A DNA stretch of 64,000 nt from Adiantum capillus-veneris (lineage: Eukaryota; Streptophyta; Polypodiopsida; Polypodiales; Pteridaceae), in the NCBI GenBank assembly GCA_014529385.2, contig CM043942.1, forward strand, positions 65,113,184 to 65,177,183. Direction: 5' to 3'. The notes beneath the pieces were generated by a model, which was not told where the DNA came from, did no database searches, and saw only the letters and a list, made by a program, of their open reading frames with translations. Positions 25,300-36,060 of this stretch are shown piece by piece; the first letter of the stretch is position 1, and every line of letters begins with the position of its first letter. The position numbers were made by a program, and so were the translations under genes.

Positions 25300-25464
25300 T
25301 TTTCTATTGTGGTAATATGGGCGGCTATATATGCGGTAATGCTCGCGGAAAAATCGGAAGACGCGCTAGAGGGGCTGCAACATACAATCTCTCTCTTTCT
25401 TGAAGCTCTCTCTTTCCTCTTATGCGGTAATGCTGTGCGGTAACAGCAGCTTTCTCCCATAGTG
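25300..25464 (+). repeat. CACTA right subterminal repeats and terminus
   Basis: Three copies of GCGGTAA (two of them within the longer TATGCGGTAATGC) lie in the last 140 bases before the CATAGTG end. Short subterminal repeats are the usual transposase-accessory binding sites of CACTA elements. That they serve this role here is inferred from position. Confidence 0.65.
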
Positions 25465-27718
25465 TAACTTTGTAACTCTTGCAATTTTGAAAACGATCCC
25501 CGATGTAATCAACATGATTTGCTTTGGCAAATCATGTCTTTGAATATAATTTTTCGCATTGAGATGAGAGATCATTTTTTGGTGAAACTCCATTTTTTTT
25601 ATAAGTCTTTAAAAAAGGGAACATTATAAAAGGGGGGCCGCATAACTCATTCACTATTTTCACTTTTGCAACTCTTAAGCTTCTCCACTCTCTTTCTACA
25701 CCCGAGGCTAGACATGGACGCTTCCACAGCCTCTGCATCTGTACCCACATCCACCTCTTTGTCACGCTTCATCCTCTTCCTTGAGGACACCAAATACAAA
25801 GGGAAGTTGGACATCCACACCTTTTTTACTCATCTCTCTGACCTTGATGCCACAATTGCCCTAGACATGGATGCATTTGCCAAGATTTCTGTGTTCATGG
25901 AAGAGCACATCATAAAATACTTTGTATCTATCTCCCCACATGCAGGGATCCAGGTGCCTTGAGATCTTTTGCGCTACATACACAAAGGTGATCGCCCATT
26001 CTCCAAGCGGTTGTAGTATATAGATGCAAAGAACAACATGATCCTTCGCCATATAGGGTAAAAGCTCCAATTATGAGACATGCTTAAATTTAAAGATAGT
26101 TTATAGAAACAATCTTCTCCCCGTAGAAGCATCCTCATGTGTCGGATTTGTGGCTGTCAATAGCGCACCATATTTGACATGCATGTCAATCAAATTAGCA
26201 AACCCCAAGATCAGATGCTAACTTTGCTTGGGAAACATAAAAGGAGCCAAGTGAGTCCCTTGATCCCTAGAATTTTTCATTTTTTTGTGGATAGTTTTCA
26301 ACCAAGGTAATCTTCTCAACCAGGACAATGTTGTTCCGGTCACTCTTTGAGATTCTATCTCTTAGAACATAATAATTGTAGGATATGCCCAACAAGGGTA
26401 GGGTTACAAATATCTAGGATTATTTTTAGCGCATGCAAAGATTATCATCCACCCTTCTCCATCTAAGTCAACATGGAAAGAGTGATATGGAATACTATCA
26501 TGCTATTGTAGGTGATGGAATCTAGTTTGCAGCTTGGTCAGTCAATACCCTTCACTGATTAGGAATCTCATCCTGAACGGTTTGGGCATATCTACGTCTT
26601 CCATGGCACCACATGGCTTCAAGATGCAATTGTAACCCCTTCAACTCAACCCATTATGGTATCCAAAGGCAATCTCCTCATTGTTGCAAAAACCAACCCA
26701 ACACTGTGAGCATCGTTGGTTATCAGAGTTGGAAAGATGAAAAATATCTGCTTGCAAACAGTTTTTAGGAGAGGAAGACATAAATGATTGCGTTGTTTAG
26801 GTACTTCTTGCTTGGTTTTCCATCTCTTAGAATACATCGATTGCGAGAAACACCCAGCACAACAAGGTCAAGAAAAATGACTCTTTTTAAGTAGATGCAA
26901 CAAGAGAGGATAACTTTAAGTGTAATAACTTACACTTGCATACAGTTAAGGTAATCTTCTCATCTGGGAAATTGTTTTTTTTCTCTTTATCTGGGATGTT
27001 ATCCCTTGGAGCTCAATAATTGTGGGATAGGTCCAACAAGGGTAGAGTTAGGAACATTTTCATTGTTTTCATTGGATGCAAAGTGAGTGCACCTCTTCAT
27101 ATGAAATCACCTATGCTTGCATCTTGAACCTGTGGCACAATGCAAGACGTTTCTATGGGCCTCTAAGAATCTTGTCACCAGGAAGGATTGATGTACAAAG
27201 AACCCCATTGTAGACCCAAGATCATGTGCTAACTTTATTTGGTACACATAGGAGGAGCCAAGTGGTCCACTTGATTCCTTGCGATTTGTGTGGATTATCC
27301 AATTGAGGGGAGTTTCCTTCACACCTTGTGGCCATACATTCTTCAAGAAATGTAGCTAGGAGCTTTGTAAGACCAAAGGAAATTCAAGAGCATCATTTAT
27401 TTCCTCAAGGGTCGTATACCTGCTTCAAAAGAGAATGGTTTATCCTCTTCGATAGCCACAAGAGTACAAATCTTTGTTCATAAAGCACACATCTAGGCAA
27501 TGAAGAATGGGAAGGTCACATTCTTTAAAAACTGTAACAGAGAGCTCAGAGTCTAGAAGGCAAGAGATAGATAAAGGGAATGCTTGGTTTCCTCAAGAGA
27601 TTGTGTCATATAGATGCTTTAGAAGAGAAAGTTCTCATCTTCCTTGCTAGCTAGAAGAGTACAAATATCCATTCATAAGCACAAATTTAGGTAATGACAA
27701 ATGGGATGGTCTTGCACA
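25465..27718. other. Old non-coding DNA with diverged internal duplications
   Basis: A short + frame at 25,666-25,962 (MDASTASASVPTSTS..., ending HAGIQVP) continues past its stop with several more stops and may be a decayed coding piece; it was not recognised. From 26,200 to 27,700 phrases recur in diverged form. AAGGTAATCTTCTCA is near 26,305 and again near 26,948. CAACAAGGGTAG is near 26,391 and 27,033. AAGAGTACAAAT is near 27,461 and 27,655. The pattern suggests ancient duplications of a retroelement-derived segment. It is the insertion target of the giant element. Confidence 0.5.
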
Positions 27719-27723
27719 AGGGA
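27719..27723. repeat. Target-site duplication (left), AGGGA
   Basis: The five bases immediately left of the TGTT end of the LTR are repeated exactly at 59,517-59,521. This fixes the element as a single intact insertion. Confidence 0.9.
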
Positions 27724-28658
27724 TGTTGGACGGATACGCCGCGACGGACGTCAGCACAACGAGAAATCACCTAACAAGATCTGTCAGCTAAGAACGAAGC
27801 TCAACCCGTAGGCGCGTGGAAGCAAGCATAGGGTGTCAACCTACACTCGACCGACTCCTAAATAATTCCTACAAAGGTCTCTACCCAATGTCTAAGTCAC
27901 TGCCTTCAAGAGTGCATAAGAGGAAACTTCCTACAACGCTTTCTAGAGCCGACACCCGTCAAACAATCTCGAAACACCACAGAACTTGAAGGAGACCGTA
28001 TTAACACCAATAGGTCTCTCTCCCTAAGGTCTATGAACCAAAACCCCAACCCAAAACACCCGATGCAAAATCACGTAGGATGTCTGGCTGAAATTTGTAG
28101 GTCTTCGTTTCCAAAATCTAAAGTGCCTAATTTGTAGCTCTACTCAATCTGAACGCGTGGATATGCTGCAATGCAAAATCAAACAACGTATGCTCACCAA
28201 ATCACCAGATGAAGCTCGTAGATGGAGCTTAAAAAACCGGACCGTACGCGCGCAATGTAGGTATCGACGCGTAGATCTCATTGGGGGCAACACGTTGCAC
28301 TTCTCCGCACTCGATTCCGACCACCAGAGCACACATAGCATCAAGATGAATCTCACACTCTCTCTCGTACACAGTACGCTCACTCACAGACTTCCAAACT
28401 TTTCTGTTTAAAAATGACAAAGGGTTTTTTTCATTAAGGTCAAAAAGTGGTATAAATACCTTACAATTCTCAAACCCTAAAGTTCCAAATCAACCATCTA
28501 CTCAATCTAACTGTCAAAACTGGGATACAATCTGGAAATTTCTGTAAGCCCCAATATTTACAAGGTGAAATGTCAAGTTTTCTCAATAAATGAATAATTA
28601 CAAAAAATGATAATCTGTCGAGTAGTCAGTTTTCGTAGGGTGTGTTGAGCTTCTAACA
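27724..28658 (-). repeat. 3' LTR of the giant element
   Basis: It matches 58,595-59,516 along its full length. It begins TGTTGGACGG and ends TTCTAACA. It contains a TATA-like box at 28,449-28,460 and, at 28,072-28,085, a half copy (CACGTAGGATGTCT) of the palindrome that recurs in the internal spacers. Confidence 0.93.
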
Positions 28659-28671
28659 CTCTCCCCCTCCT
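28659..28671 (-). promoter_or_regulatory. Polypurine tract (plus-strand primer)
   Basis: The - strand reads AGGAGGGGGAGAG directly against the LTR end TGTTAGAAG, the position and composition expected of a retroelement polypurine tract. Confidence 0.88.
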
Positions 28672-28711
28672 TGCTCATGTTGTTTTTCGACATGGATGTT
28701 GAGCTGCTTCT

Positions 28712-31700
28712 TCATGTTATGGTTGCGTGCATCTTGAGCAGCGACTTGTATCTTGCATGTAAATCCAACACTGTTGGGCCGAATATATCAGTGTTGATGG
28801 TGAAGAAGCCGGTGTAGAATGCTTCTTCAAAGGCCTGGAGGTGATAGGATGGCATAAACATTATCCTTTGATACAATGCATGTATCACCTCCTTGGAAGG
28901 CTGACCAGACAGATCATATGCACATCGGTAAGTATCTTGAAAGAAGAAGATACTGTCTGTCACCACCTGGCCCGGTTTGAATGTCTCGAAGACTGCCAAA
29001 AGGGTTTTGCAGATCTTCCTCATCATTATGCAAGAAAGGTCAGGCGAGCTAGTGAACAATTTGATGGTGCCCGTTAGGGTTTTCACCATGTATTGAACAC
29101 TTATTCTCTTGCTTGCCTTCAATCTTGGGAGCTTCGAATAGTTCAGCCAAGTGGGTTGGCTTCTTTGTAGTATCTCCTGAGCCTTCCACGTCCATATCCT
29201 TGGTAGAGGGCAAAAGCTTAGGTTATCTCTCATGATTTTCGGTGCCTCTACCAAATGGATTAGGTATCGTGGATACTTTGTCACCCACGCCTTTCTCCAC
29301 CTGGGCTGGGAGTCGACTATCAACTTGGCCCCTTCATGCTGGGAGATATCTGCTGTGTAGAGTTGCATTGTCGGCTCTTCTCTAATCCTCTTGTTGATGG
29401 TGGCAGCTTCGTACTTTAGCAAAGGATATGGGAGAGAGGTCTGTAGCCATTCACGCCGGAGGTTGTTGGCGTCGATCTTCTGAATGGTCATGGATTTAAA
29501 AACCCTCTGCTCCCATTCCAAGGCTTCCTTGGCCGTTTCTCTGATTTCTGCCTCTATGGCCTTGCGCATCTTCTCTTCCTCTTCTTGTGTCAGATCTTGT
29601 GGCTCTTGAGAGGGTCCTACTAGGATTTCCTCTTGCATGGGTGTGTCCACATGATCTGCCATATTCTCTAGGTCTATGCCTTTGATGGTTGTTGGCTCTG
29701 TGCCTACTTTCTCTTCTGCCTACTGTCCTCTTAGCTCTTCTATCTGCTTTAGGAGTGTCTATTTCCCTGCTTCAGCTTCTTCTCCCATGTTCACGAGGAG
29801 GTCGTTCAACTCGGCGTTTACCTTCTCCGCCTCCTCGAGCTTTCTCTTGATAATTTCTAGATCATCTTGCATTGCTTTCTACTCTTCTTCCATGCATGTT
29901 TGCATAACCACCGACCCTTCCGCCATCATTAACCTTTGCTTTTTCTCTAAGGTCAACTCTTTCTGAATCTCTGTCATCTGTTCTTCATAGATCTGTCTTT
30001 CTGTAGTGGTGTGAGTCGAGCTAGTAGCCCTTACTCTGGAAGGAGATTCCCGTAGCCACTGGATGGTTTGATCTTAAACTTTAAGCTGGTCCTTGAGCTC
30101 AAGGACCTCATCCTTGCTGGCCTCGTGCTCTATTTCGGCCTTATCTTTGGCATTTCGCATGGCTTCAACTTCCTTGGACTCCTCAGCAAGTTGTAGGGTT
30201 AGGTCATCCCTTTCGCTCTCTGCATCTATCAATGACTTGCTCAGTTGTCTATACTACTCTTCGGCTCCTTGCAGTCTTTGAGCTACTGCCTGATTTTCTC
30301 TTTCCATTTCTTGGCATCTTTGCAATACCTTTGCCAGCCTGGCTTGCAGCTCTGCTTCACCCTCTATCTGCCTTTGGCTTTGTTTTTGTAAAGTGTCAAC
30401 TTCCAGCTTTATCTGCACTTCAGTGGCTTTGAAAGTTGCCATTTCACTTTTCGAGGCCATTGACTGTGCTCTTAGCCCAGTTATCTTTGTCATCACCACA
30501 TCCCAATCATTGGTGGGTGGGTGCAGGTCCACTGTATCAGTGTCCATCTCCTTTAGCTCTACTAACCGTAGGCTTTGCATTTTCTCTTTGCGCCCCGTGC
30601 TTGCCAAGTCAAATGCGACTGTGGCAGCCTCTTCTTTTGTATATCCGGCAGCTAGCAAGTCTAGAAATGTGTTGTATGATTCATTTGGCTCTGGCTACTC
30701 AATTTTAGGCTTAGCCTCTTCCTTTGGCTCTTGCTCCTAGCTTTGTTCTTGCTTGGACTCTTCTTGGTCTTTTGGTTTGTCTTGCTCCTCTTTCTCTTCT
30801 TGTGGAGGGCTACGAGGAGGTGGTGAGGGCGGTGGGTTGGATTCAGGGCTGGCCGGTGGAGTTGTCAGCTTTTTCTTGAAATATCTCTCCCCCTTTCTCT
30901 TCCTTTCTCTCTCTTGGCCTTCCTGCTCTTCTAGCAGTTTTTGTCGAACTTGCTTCACTTCCTCTTCTGTAAAGGGTACATGTGGGATATTCTCTGTTGT
31001 GGCATCAAGAATCTCAAAATTCTTAATGTAATCATTGAATTTGTCTCTGTGCACCCTTCGGGATGATCCCAACATTGCTTCCAGAGATGGCTTCCATAGC
31101 TCGTCTAAATCTCCTTTGAGGGCTCTTTCTACCCTGAAGCTTTCCATCAACCGCTCTAAACGTGCCCCTTTCTGTGATTTCATTTCTTTTAGTGGCACTT
31201 GGGTAGATTCTTTCTTTCACTTCTTCAACTCTGGCTACTCTTCTTGCACGGTTTCTAATCGGCGTTGCAAACGGGTTGCCACCCTTGGTGGTTTGGGCTG
31301 TGCGTCTTCCTTATCTTCCTTGAGCCTCAGCCAGTCGTTTTGTGATGGAGGGTCGGGCCATCTTCCCTTGGCGTGCAATGCCCCATAAATCACCTTCGTG
31401 ACTAGCTCCCCGGTACGATGTATGTGGGGTTCTTGTTGCCCATCTTCACCAGATTATCATGTACATAAGCTACATAATTGATGATCTTCGGCTTGCTTTT
31501 CTGCATTGCCCAGGTGAATGTTGTGGCAATTGCTGCCAGTGGCATACTGTACTTTTGTGGCCGCTTTGTACACATATGGAAATATTGATTGTAAATCTCA
31601 CTCATGATTGCCACTTTGGGGTTGGCAATATCTTCAAAGGTATAGTTGGCTTTCTTTACAGCGTACACCTTTACTTCGTCTCTTCTTTTGGTTACACTAT

Positions 31701-32145
31701 CCCCCTTGTTGGAGAGGTCTAGTGTAGCTACCACTACTCTTTCTGTGATTAGAATCTCACTGCCTGGCTTGCCCTGCATATCTGTAACTTGGGCCACTCC
31801 ATCTTCTTTTATTGTTGTCACAAATTCCCATACTCTTTTTATGTCAATACCTACCGGCACCGCTTCACAGTAATTGTGGAGATCAATCTTCTCGAGATAC
31901 TTTTCCATCTTGCTTCTGGCGAACTCATTGAGTTCCCGCGGTGGCATTGGTAGCTCTATCATGTTTCCTTGGTAAATCTTTAGATCATTGGACTCTAGCA
32001 GATCTTTTTGGATCCATGTGCTGGTTGGCTTTAGAGTTTCTTCTGGTATGACGAAGGGCTCTACTTCTTCCAAGTAATCCTTTATGGTCATCCTTTTCTT
32101 CTTTGCCGGTGACTTTACGGCTGCCATAGATCCTGTTGCACTCAA
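28712..32145 (-). pseudogene. ORF3: long extra ORF downstream of pol, unknown function
   Basis: Read on -, this is one decayed frame of about 1,140 codons. An N-terminal globular part (31,402-32,145; begins MSATGSMAAVKSPAKKKR, with a basic nuclear-signal-like patch) runs about 250 residues. A one-base frameshift near 31,405 leads into RWPDPPSQNDWLRLKE, then past a TAG at 31,235 and a TGA at 31,217. A charged, proline-rich linker (PPASPESNPPPSPPPR) follows at 30,737-31,198. A long coiled coil with heptad-like spacing covers about 29,700-30,650. A C-terminal globular part (28,712-29,662) begins MADHVDTPMQEE and is rich in Trp, Arg and Leu. In-frame stops include TAG at 30,737, about 30,695 and 30,254, and TAA at 30,074. 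No signal peptide or membrane helix is evident, so it does not look like an env gene. I do not recognise the family. A structural or Gag-like accessory role is only a guess. Confidence 0.7.
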
Positions 32146-32294
32146 TAGTCCGAAGTTAGCATTTTTTCCATATCACAGCTAAGAAACTGAGTTTTATCTA
32201 TCCAAATGACTTGAAAATTGAAAATAAATCTTAAATGGAACTTGTGAAACTGTGCATGTGCTCACAGTGCAATTCTGGCCAAAAATTTTCATTT
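32146..32294. other. Short spacer between ORF3 and the 285-bp array
   Basis: AT-rich non-coding DNA lies upstream (on -) of the ORF3 start codon. No clear promoter motif is seen. Confidence 0.4.
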
Positions 32295-33172
32295 AGACAT
32301 CCTACGCGTAGAATGTCTTTTTCATCAGATTTGGGTGATACTTGTTATGCTGGTGGTCCTTGGCCTGTACAACATGGCTATGTGCTTGGATTTGGATTTG
32401 GGCATCAAAAAGTGGATTTTTTGGTTGATTTAGGCTTTAGGTCACAAATTGGGTAGAAAGTCCACAACAGGTAGCAAGTGATGTCCAAATGGGTTGAAAA
32501 TTGATATATGGGCTCATTGCACCATGGTATTGGCTCCCATGATGCCACTCTTTGCATAGAAGGTCAAAAATATGTTGGAGACATCCTACGCGTAGGATGT
32601 CTATTTCATCAAAATGGCTTGGGATTTGTTATGTGGGTAGTCCTTCGCATGTGGAACATGGCCATGCTCTTGGATTTTGATTTAGTCAAGAATTGATGTT
32701 GGTAAGACCCTTGCTAGTGTTTATGGGATCAAAAAGTGTATCTTGAAGGTGTTGGGGGTCAAAAATTATTAGAATGGCTTCAAACTTGGTATATGAGCTC
32801 TTGAATATGATAAGAAAAGATCTGGAATGTAAAAATACCCCTTGTAGGCCAAAAATGTCAAATAGACATCCTACGCGTAGGATGTCTACTTCATCAATTT
32901 TTGCAGGTGACCACACAGATTGGTTGGCCATGTGCTTATGAATGTGTTGTGCAAGTTTCATGTGATTTGGACAAGTTTTGGTAGGTCTATGGCCCATTAT
33001 TGCCTCTATGCCCTAACTTTGCGTTTTTTCATGCATATGAGGTCAATGTTGGTCCAAATGGGATGAAACTTGGTGGCTAGCATGTAAAGGCTATTCAAAA
33101 AATGTGTGTGATGAAAAATGTTGGGTTCTGTGCCCAAAAATGCCCTTGATACATCCTACGCGTAGGATGTCT
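32295..33172. repeat. Diverged ~285-bp tandem repeat with a conserved palindrome
   Basis: The 24-base motif with core ACATCCTACGCGTAGGATGT begins at 32,295, 32,579, 32,864 and 33,149, so the period is 284, 285 and 285 bp. The sequence between copies is only loosely related (for example TTCATCA shortly after three of the motifs, and a GGTCCTTGG/AGTCCTTCG phrase in the first two units), while the palindrome itself is nearly invariant. The first copy has one change and the last has one in the flanking base pair. Confidence 0.9.
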
Positions 33173-34952
33173 CCTGATGATTTTTTCATGGAATCTATCA
33201 CTAGTGCTTGCCCTTAGTCCCCCTGAGTCCTTTTTAAGCCTAATTTCAACAAAAAAGTCAAATGGCTAGAAAGTAACTCCCTGTGTGGATTTGAGAGCCT
33301 TCGAGCAGTCTTCTGACTTTTGGAGTGCTTTTCCGCGATGAAATTTCTTGATATTGGTCTCCATAGCTTCCCGATCCCTTGGGGATCCTTGTCGTATGGT
33401 TTTTGTCGACTTTGGCTTCATTGGAGCTCCATTTAGCAATTTGTCGCTCTAGAAGCACCCTCGGTTTTGTTTACAAGTCTTCGATGATTTGTGGTGGTAG
33501 ATCACTATAGGAATTGGTTGTTGATGGTCTAGGAAAGCCGCTCGTGAAGTTTGGTGGAAAACAGACATGCGGTTTGGCCGAGAGAGCTATTTGACGCTTT
33601 GTGTGTTTGATGCCGTTTCTGAAGTTTGGTGCCGCTTCGGGTCACCTTTTGGTCATGTGGGCTACACAGACTTGTCGAGCATGTCAAGATGCTCCTACCC
33701 ATGAATTTTGGTAGCATTTGGGCTCCTTTCCGCCGATTTCTCATTTGGTGGCCTCTTGCGGGATTCTAGGAATTAGGGTTTTTCCCAATGGTTTTCTACT
33801 ACCTTTGGACATCCAAGACTGGTCTCCTATGCTAGGGTAAGCTGCTGATGAAGTCTTCTTGCTTTTGGGTCAGCCGTTACGTGGCAGCTTCTACTTGTAG
33901 GTCTCTACTGCCCGCTTTATGTGTGAACCCTACGCTAGTTTTCGCGACAAAACAACAAACATGCGCGAAAAGCTCAAGGTGGTGAGCCTACCTCTCATGT
34001 CTGAAGCCCGTCGGGTAGTCGTATGCATCGTAGAAGCTGCTAGATGTTCCGCTCGCTCTAGGTGGCAGAAGCTCTCTCTCAAAGGTCAATAGTGAAAATG
34101 AGCTTAAAATGAAGTGAAAATTTCTTATAATGGAGGTCCCCGAACCACTTTTCATGAAATTTGACATGTGCTCCCAACTTCTTGCGAGATGCGGTTTAGG
34201 CTCAAAAATTTCTTGATTTGGACTTCATTTGCCCTGTTTACCAGAAATTTGGCATTTCGGTCAAAATTTGGCCAAAACACGCTTTCCGCTCCAGTCTCAT
34301 AATTGCACCCCCACTGTACCATAGTTTGTCCTATAGTCACTGATCATCCCCATATTTTTTGTTTTTCATTACGATCGTTTGTCACCTGCTTTTTGTATTT
34401 TTGAAGGTTTTTTGTCAAAAATTAGCAAAATTAAAAGGAAAATAGCAAATCAAACCCTAAAAATCCCCAAAAATTATAATAAATCAAAAACATCACCGTT
34501 AAACATCATATACACTCACATGCAATTTTTATGGTTGTATTTCTCTGTTTTACCAATATTTTGCCTGAAAAATGGCTATTTCTACTTATATACACACACC
34601 TAGGGGCTTGATTCGGCGTTTGGCCCCATATACCTATAGATATATGCTGTATACGGCAATATTTACTTGGGTTAGTCCAAAAAAAAATTCAATCAAACAA
34701 CAACCCTTAAAAATAGTCGAAAATCATGCCCTTTTTTGCTCTTTCTGCTATCGATTCCGCATTTGAGAATGCCTCCCCCCCTCCTAGCCGGAGTCCTCCC
34801 AGACGAGAAGGTATTGCCTCGGAGTATATTCCATGGATAGGTTGAAAAATTTGTGCTAATGCTTGGCCAATTAATGTGGCCCTATTTTATGCCTGCTCGG
34901 TCAATGCATGGTAAAATTAATGCTGCGCAAGAGAAGGGTATAAGCAAGATGC
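33173..34952. other. Non-coding 3' spacer of the giant element
   Basis: About 1.8 kb lies between the palindrome array and the basic-tail frame. Short open frames are present, but none shows recognisable or conserved-looking protein. AT-rich stretches occur at 34,330-34,760. I see no repeats or promoter motif that I can support. Confidence 0.5.
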
Positions 34953-35665
34953 TTATTGGCATTCGTCATCGAGGTTTCCTGTTTTCTTTGCAAGTAACAG
35001 CTGTAACTCTACTACTCTCTGTTTAATTGTCTTTCTTGCAAAAGGCAGTTGCTTTGCTGCTACTGTTGATATGGCCGTAGTTGTCTCTTTGGAGAGGATT
35101 GGCTTGGCCGGAATGACCGTAGACCGTATCTCTTTTGCTTTCCATTGGTAGCTTTTTTTTGCCGGTTTTTTTCTACTTCCTTTGTTGCCACTGTTTTGTT
35201 GCTTAGTGGCATCCACATAAGTCGGTTTTCTGGTTGCAAATGCAGATGTCTGCCTTCTGATGTTGCTTGTACTGAAGTGAGTTCCTTTTGCTTTTGTTTC
35301 GGTATCCAAATGCGAGTAACATTTGGGTTATTGCTGAGCATTTTCTTTGGGATCCATATCTGTTTTATGCTCTTGGTTTTTGGTTGAACTATTTGCTTCG
35401 GTTGAATTCTTCCGTTGTATTGTTTTTGGTCTGTCATGTCATTTCTATCCTTTCGCAGTCATACTTGTTTTTCTCTTGTTGGTAACTTTGATCTTTTCAC
35501 TGCGGTCGGTGACTTTTCATGCCTGTACTGAACATGGTTGGCAGTTCCCTGTTTGTTCTTTAGTGGCAACCTTCCTTTTGGTTTTTTATCGAGTGATTGC
35601 ATTGCTGGCAACGGATTATTCCGAGGTTGCTGAGCAAAGGATATTACCTATTATTATTGTGCATG
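34953..35665 (-). pseudogene. Lys/Gln-rich basic tail following the second protease
   Basis: This is the same frame as the second protease and integrase C-terminus, continued past a cluster TAG..TAA TAA TAG near 35,640-35,668 (likely a former CAA/CAG run). It reads as a strongly basic, Gln/Lys/Asn-rich polypeptide of about 220 residues. A tryptophan motif repeats: KQIWIPKKM, TRIWIPKQK and NRLMWMPLSN. No zinc knuckle is seen. An RNA- or DNA-binding role is possible from the charge alone. It ends in the poly-Gln/Pro-like RQLRPYQQ near 35,060, and another frame stays open to 34,953. Confidence 0.5.
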
Positions 35666-36060
35666 CTAAATTTTGACTGCATTCGCATTCCAATGTATCT
35701 GCACATTGTACTCTTTTTGCCAAGGTTGTCCTAACAACATTGGGTGTTGTGTGCTTTCATCCTCGACTACATAAAATTTGTGTGGGTAAATATATTGATG
35801 TACTTGTACATGCAATATAGTCCAGCCCAATGTTTTCAACGAATGTGATGTACTACTTTCCAGCACTTGTGGAGTAGGATGAAGTTCACCTGTGGATTTG
35901 AGCTATTGGTATAATCTGTAAGAGATCAAATTTGTTGGAGCTCCAGAATCAAGCAATGCCGTCGATTCAACTTGATTGCTACCCACTTTGACTGCAATTA
36001 TTGGCTCCACTAAGTCTTCATCAAACCTCGTTAGTCAAATGGCATTGATTTGCAATGGTG
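35666..36060 (-). pseudogene. Second retropepsin-like aspartic protease (PR2), after integrase
   Basis: Downstream of and in frame with the integrase C-terminus, the - strand encodes VEPIIAVKVGSNQVESTALL, then the catalytic-type DSGAPTNLIS, then about 60 residues and HPMLLGQPWQKEYNVQIHW, the LLG-containing C-terminal strand of retropepsins. Total length is about 100 residues, which fits one retropepsin monomer. One stop (TAG) follows SYRLYQ, and a TGA lies about 25 codons before the DSG. This is separate from the ordinary protease at 40.2-41.1 kb, with which it shares the fold motifs but little sequence. Retropepsins cleave Gag and Pol polyproteins. What a second one would cleave is unknown. 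Confidence 0.78.

Larger units (their letters stand above)
21000..25464 (+). mobile_element. CACTA (En/Spm-like) DNA transposon, left end not found
   Basis: The element is recognised by its tnp2 transposase gene and by its right terminus CTCCCATAGTG at 25,454-25,464, the inverse of a CACTATGGGAG end. The next three bases, TAA, could be the usual 3-bp target duplication. No matching left terminus is visible, so the left end is deleted or has drifted, and the start coordinate is only where coding sequence begins. Several in-frame stops show that it is no longer autonomous. Confidence 0.8.

Noticed and set aside
28712-32145. ORF3 as an envelope-like gene
   Set aside because: I see no signal peptide, transmembrane helix or Cys-rich ectodomain. 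It has a coiled coil and charged, Pro-rich linkers instead.
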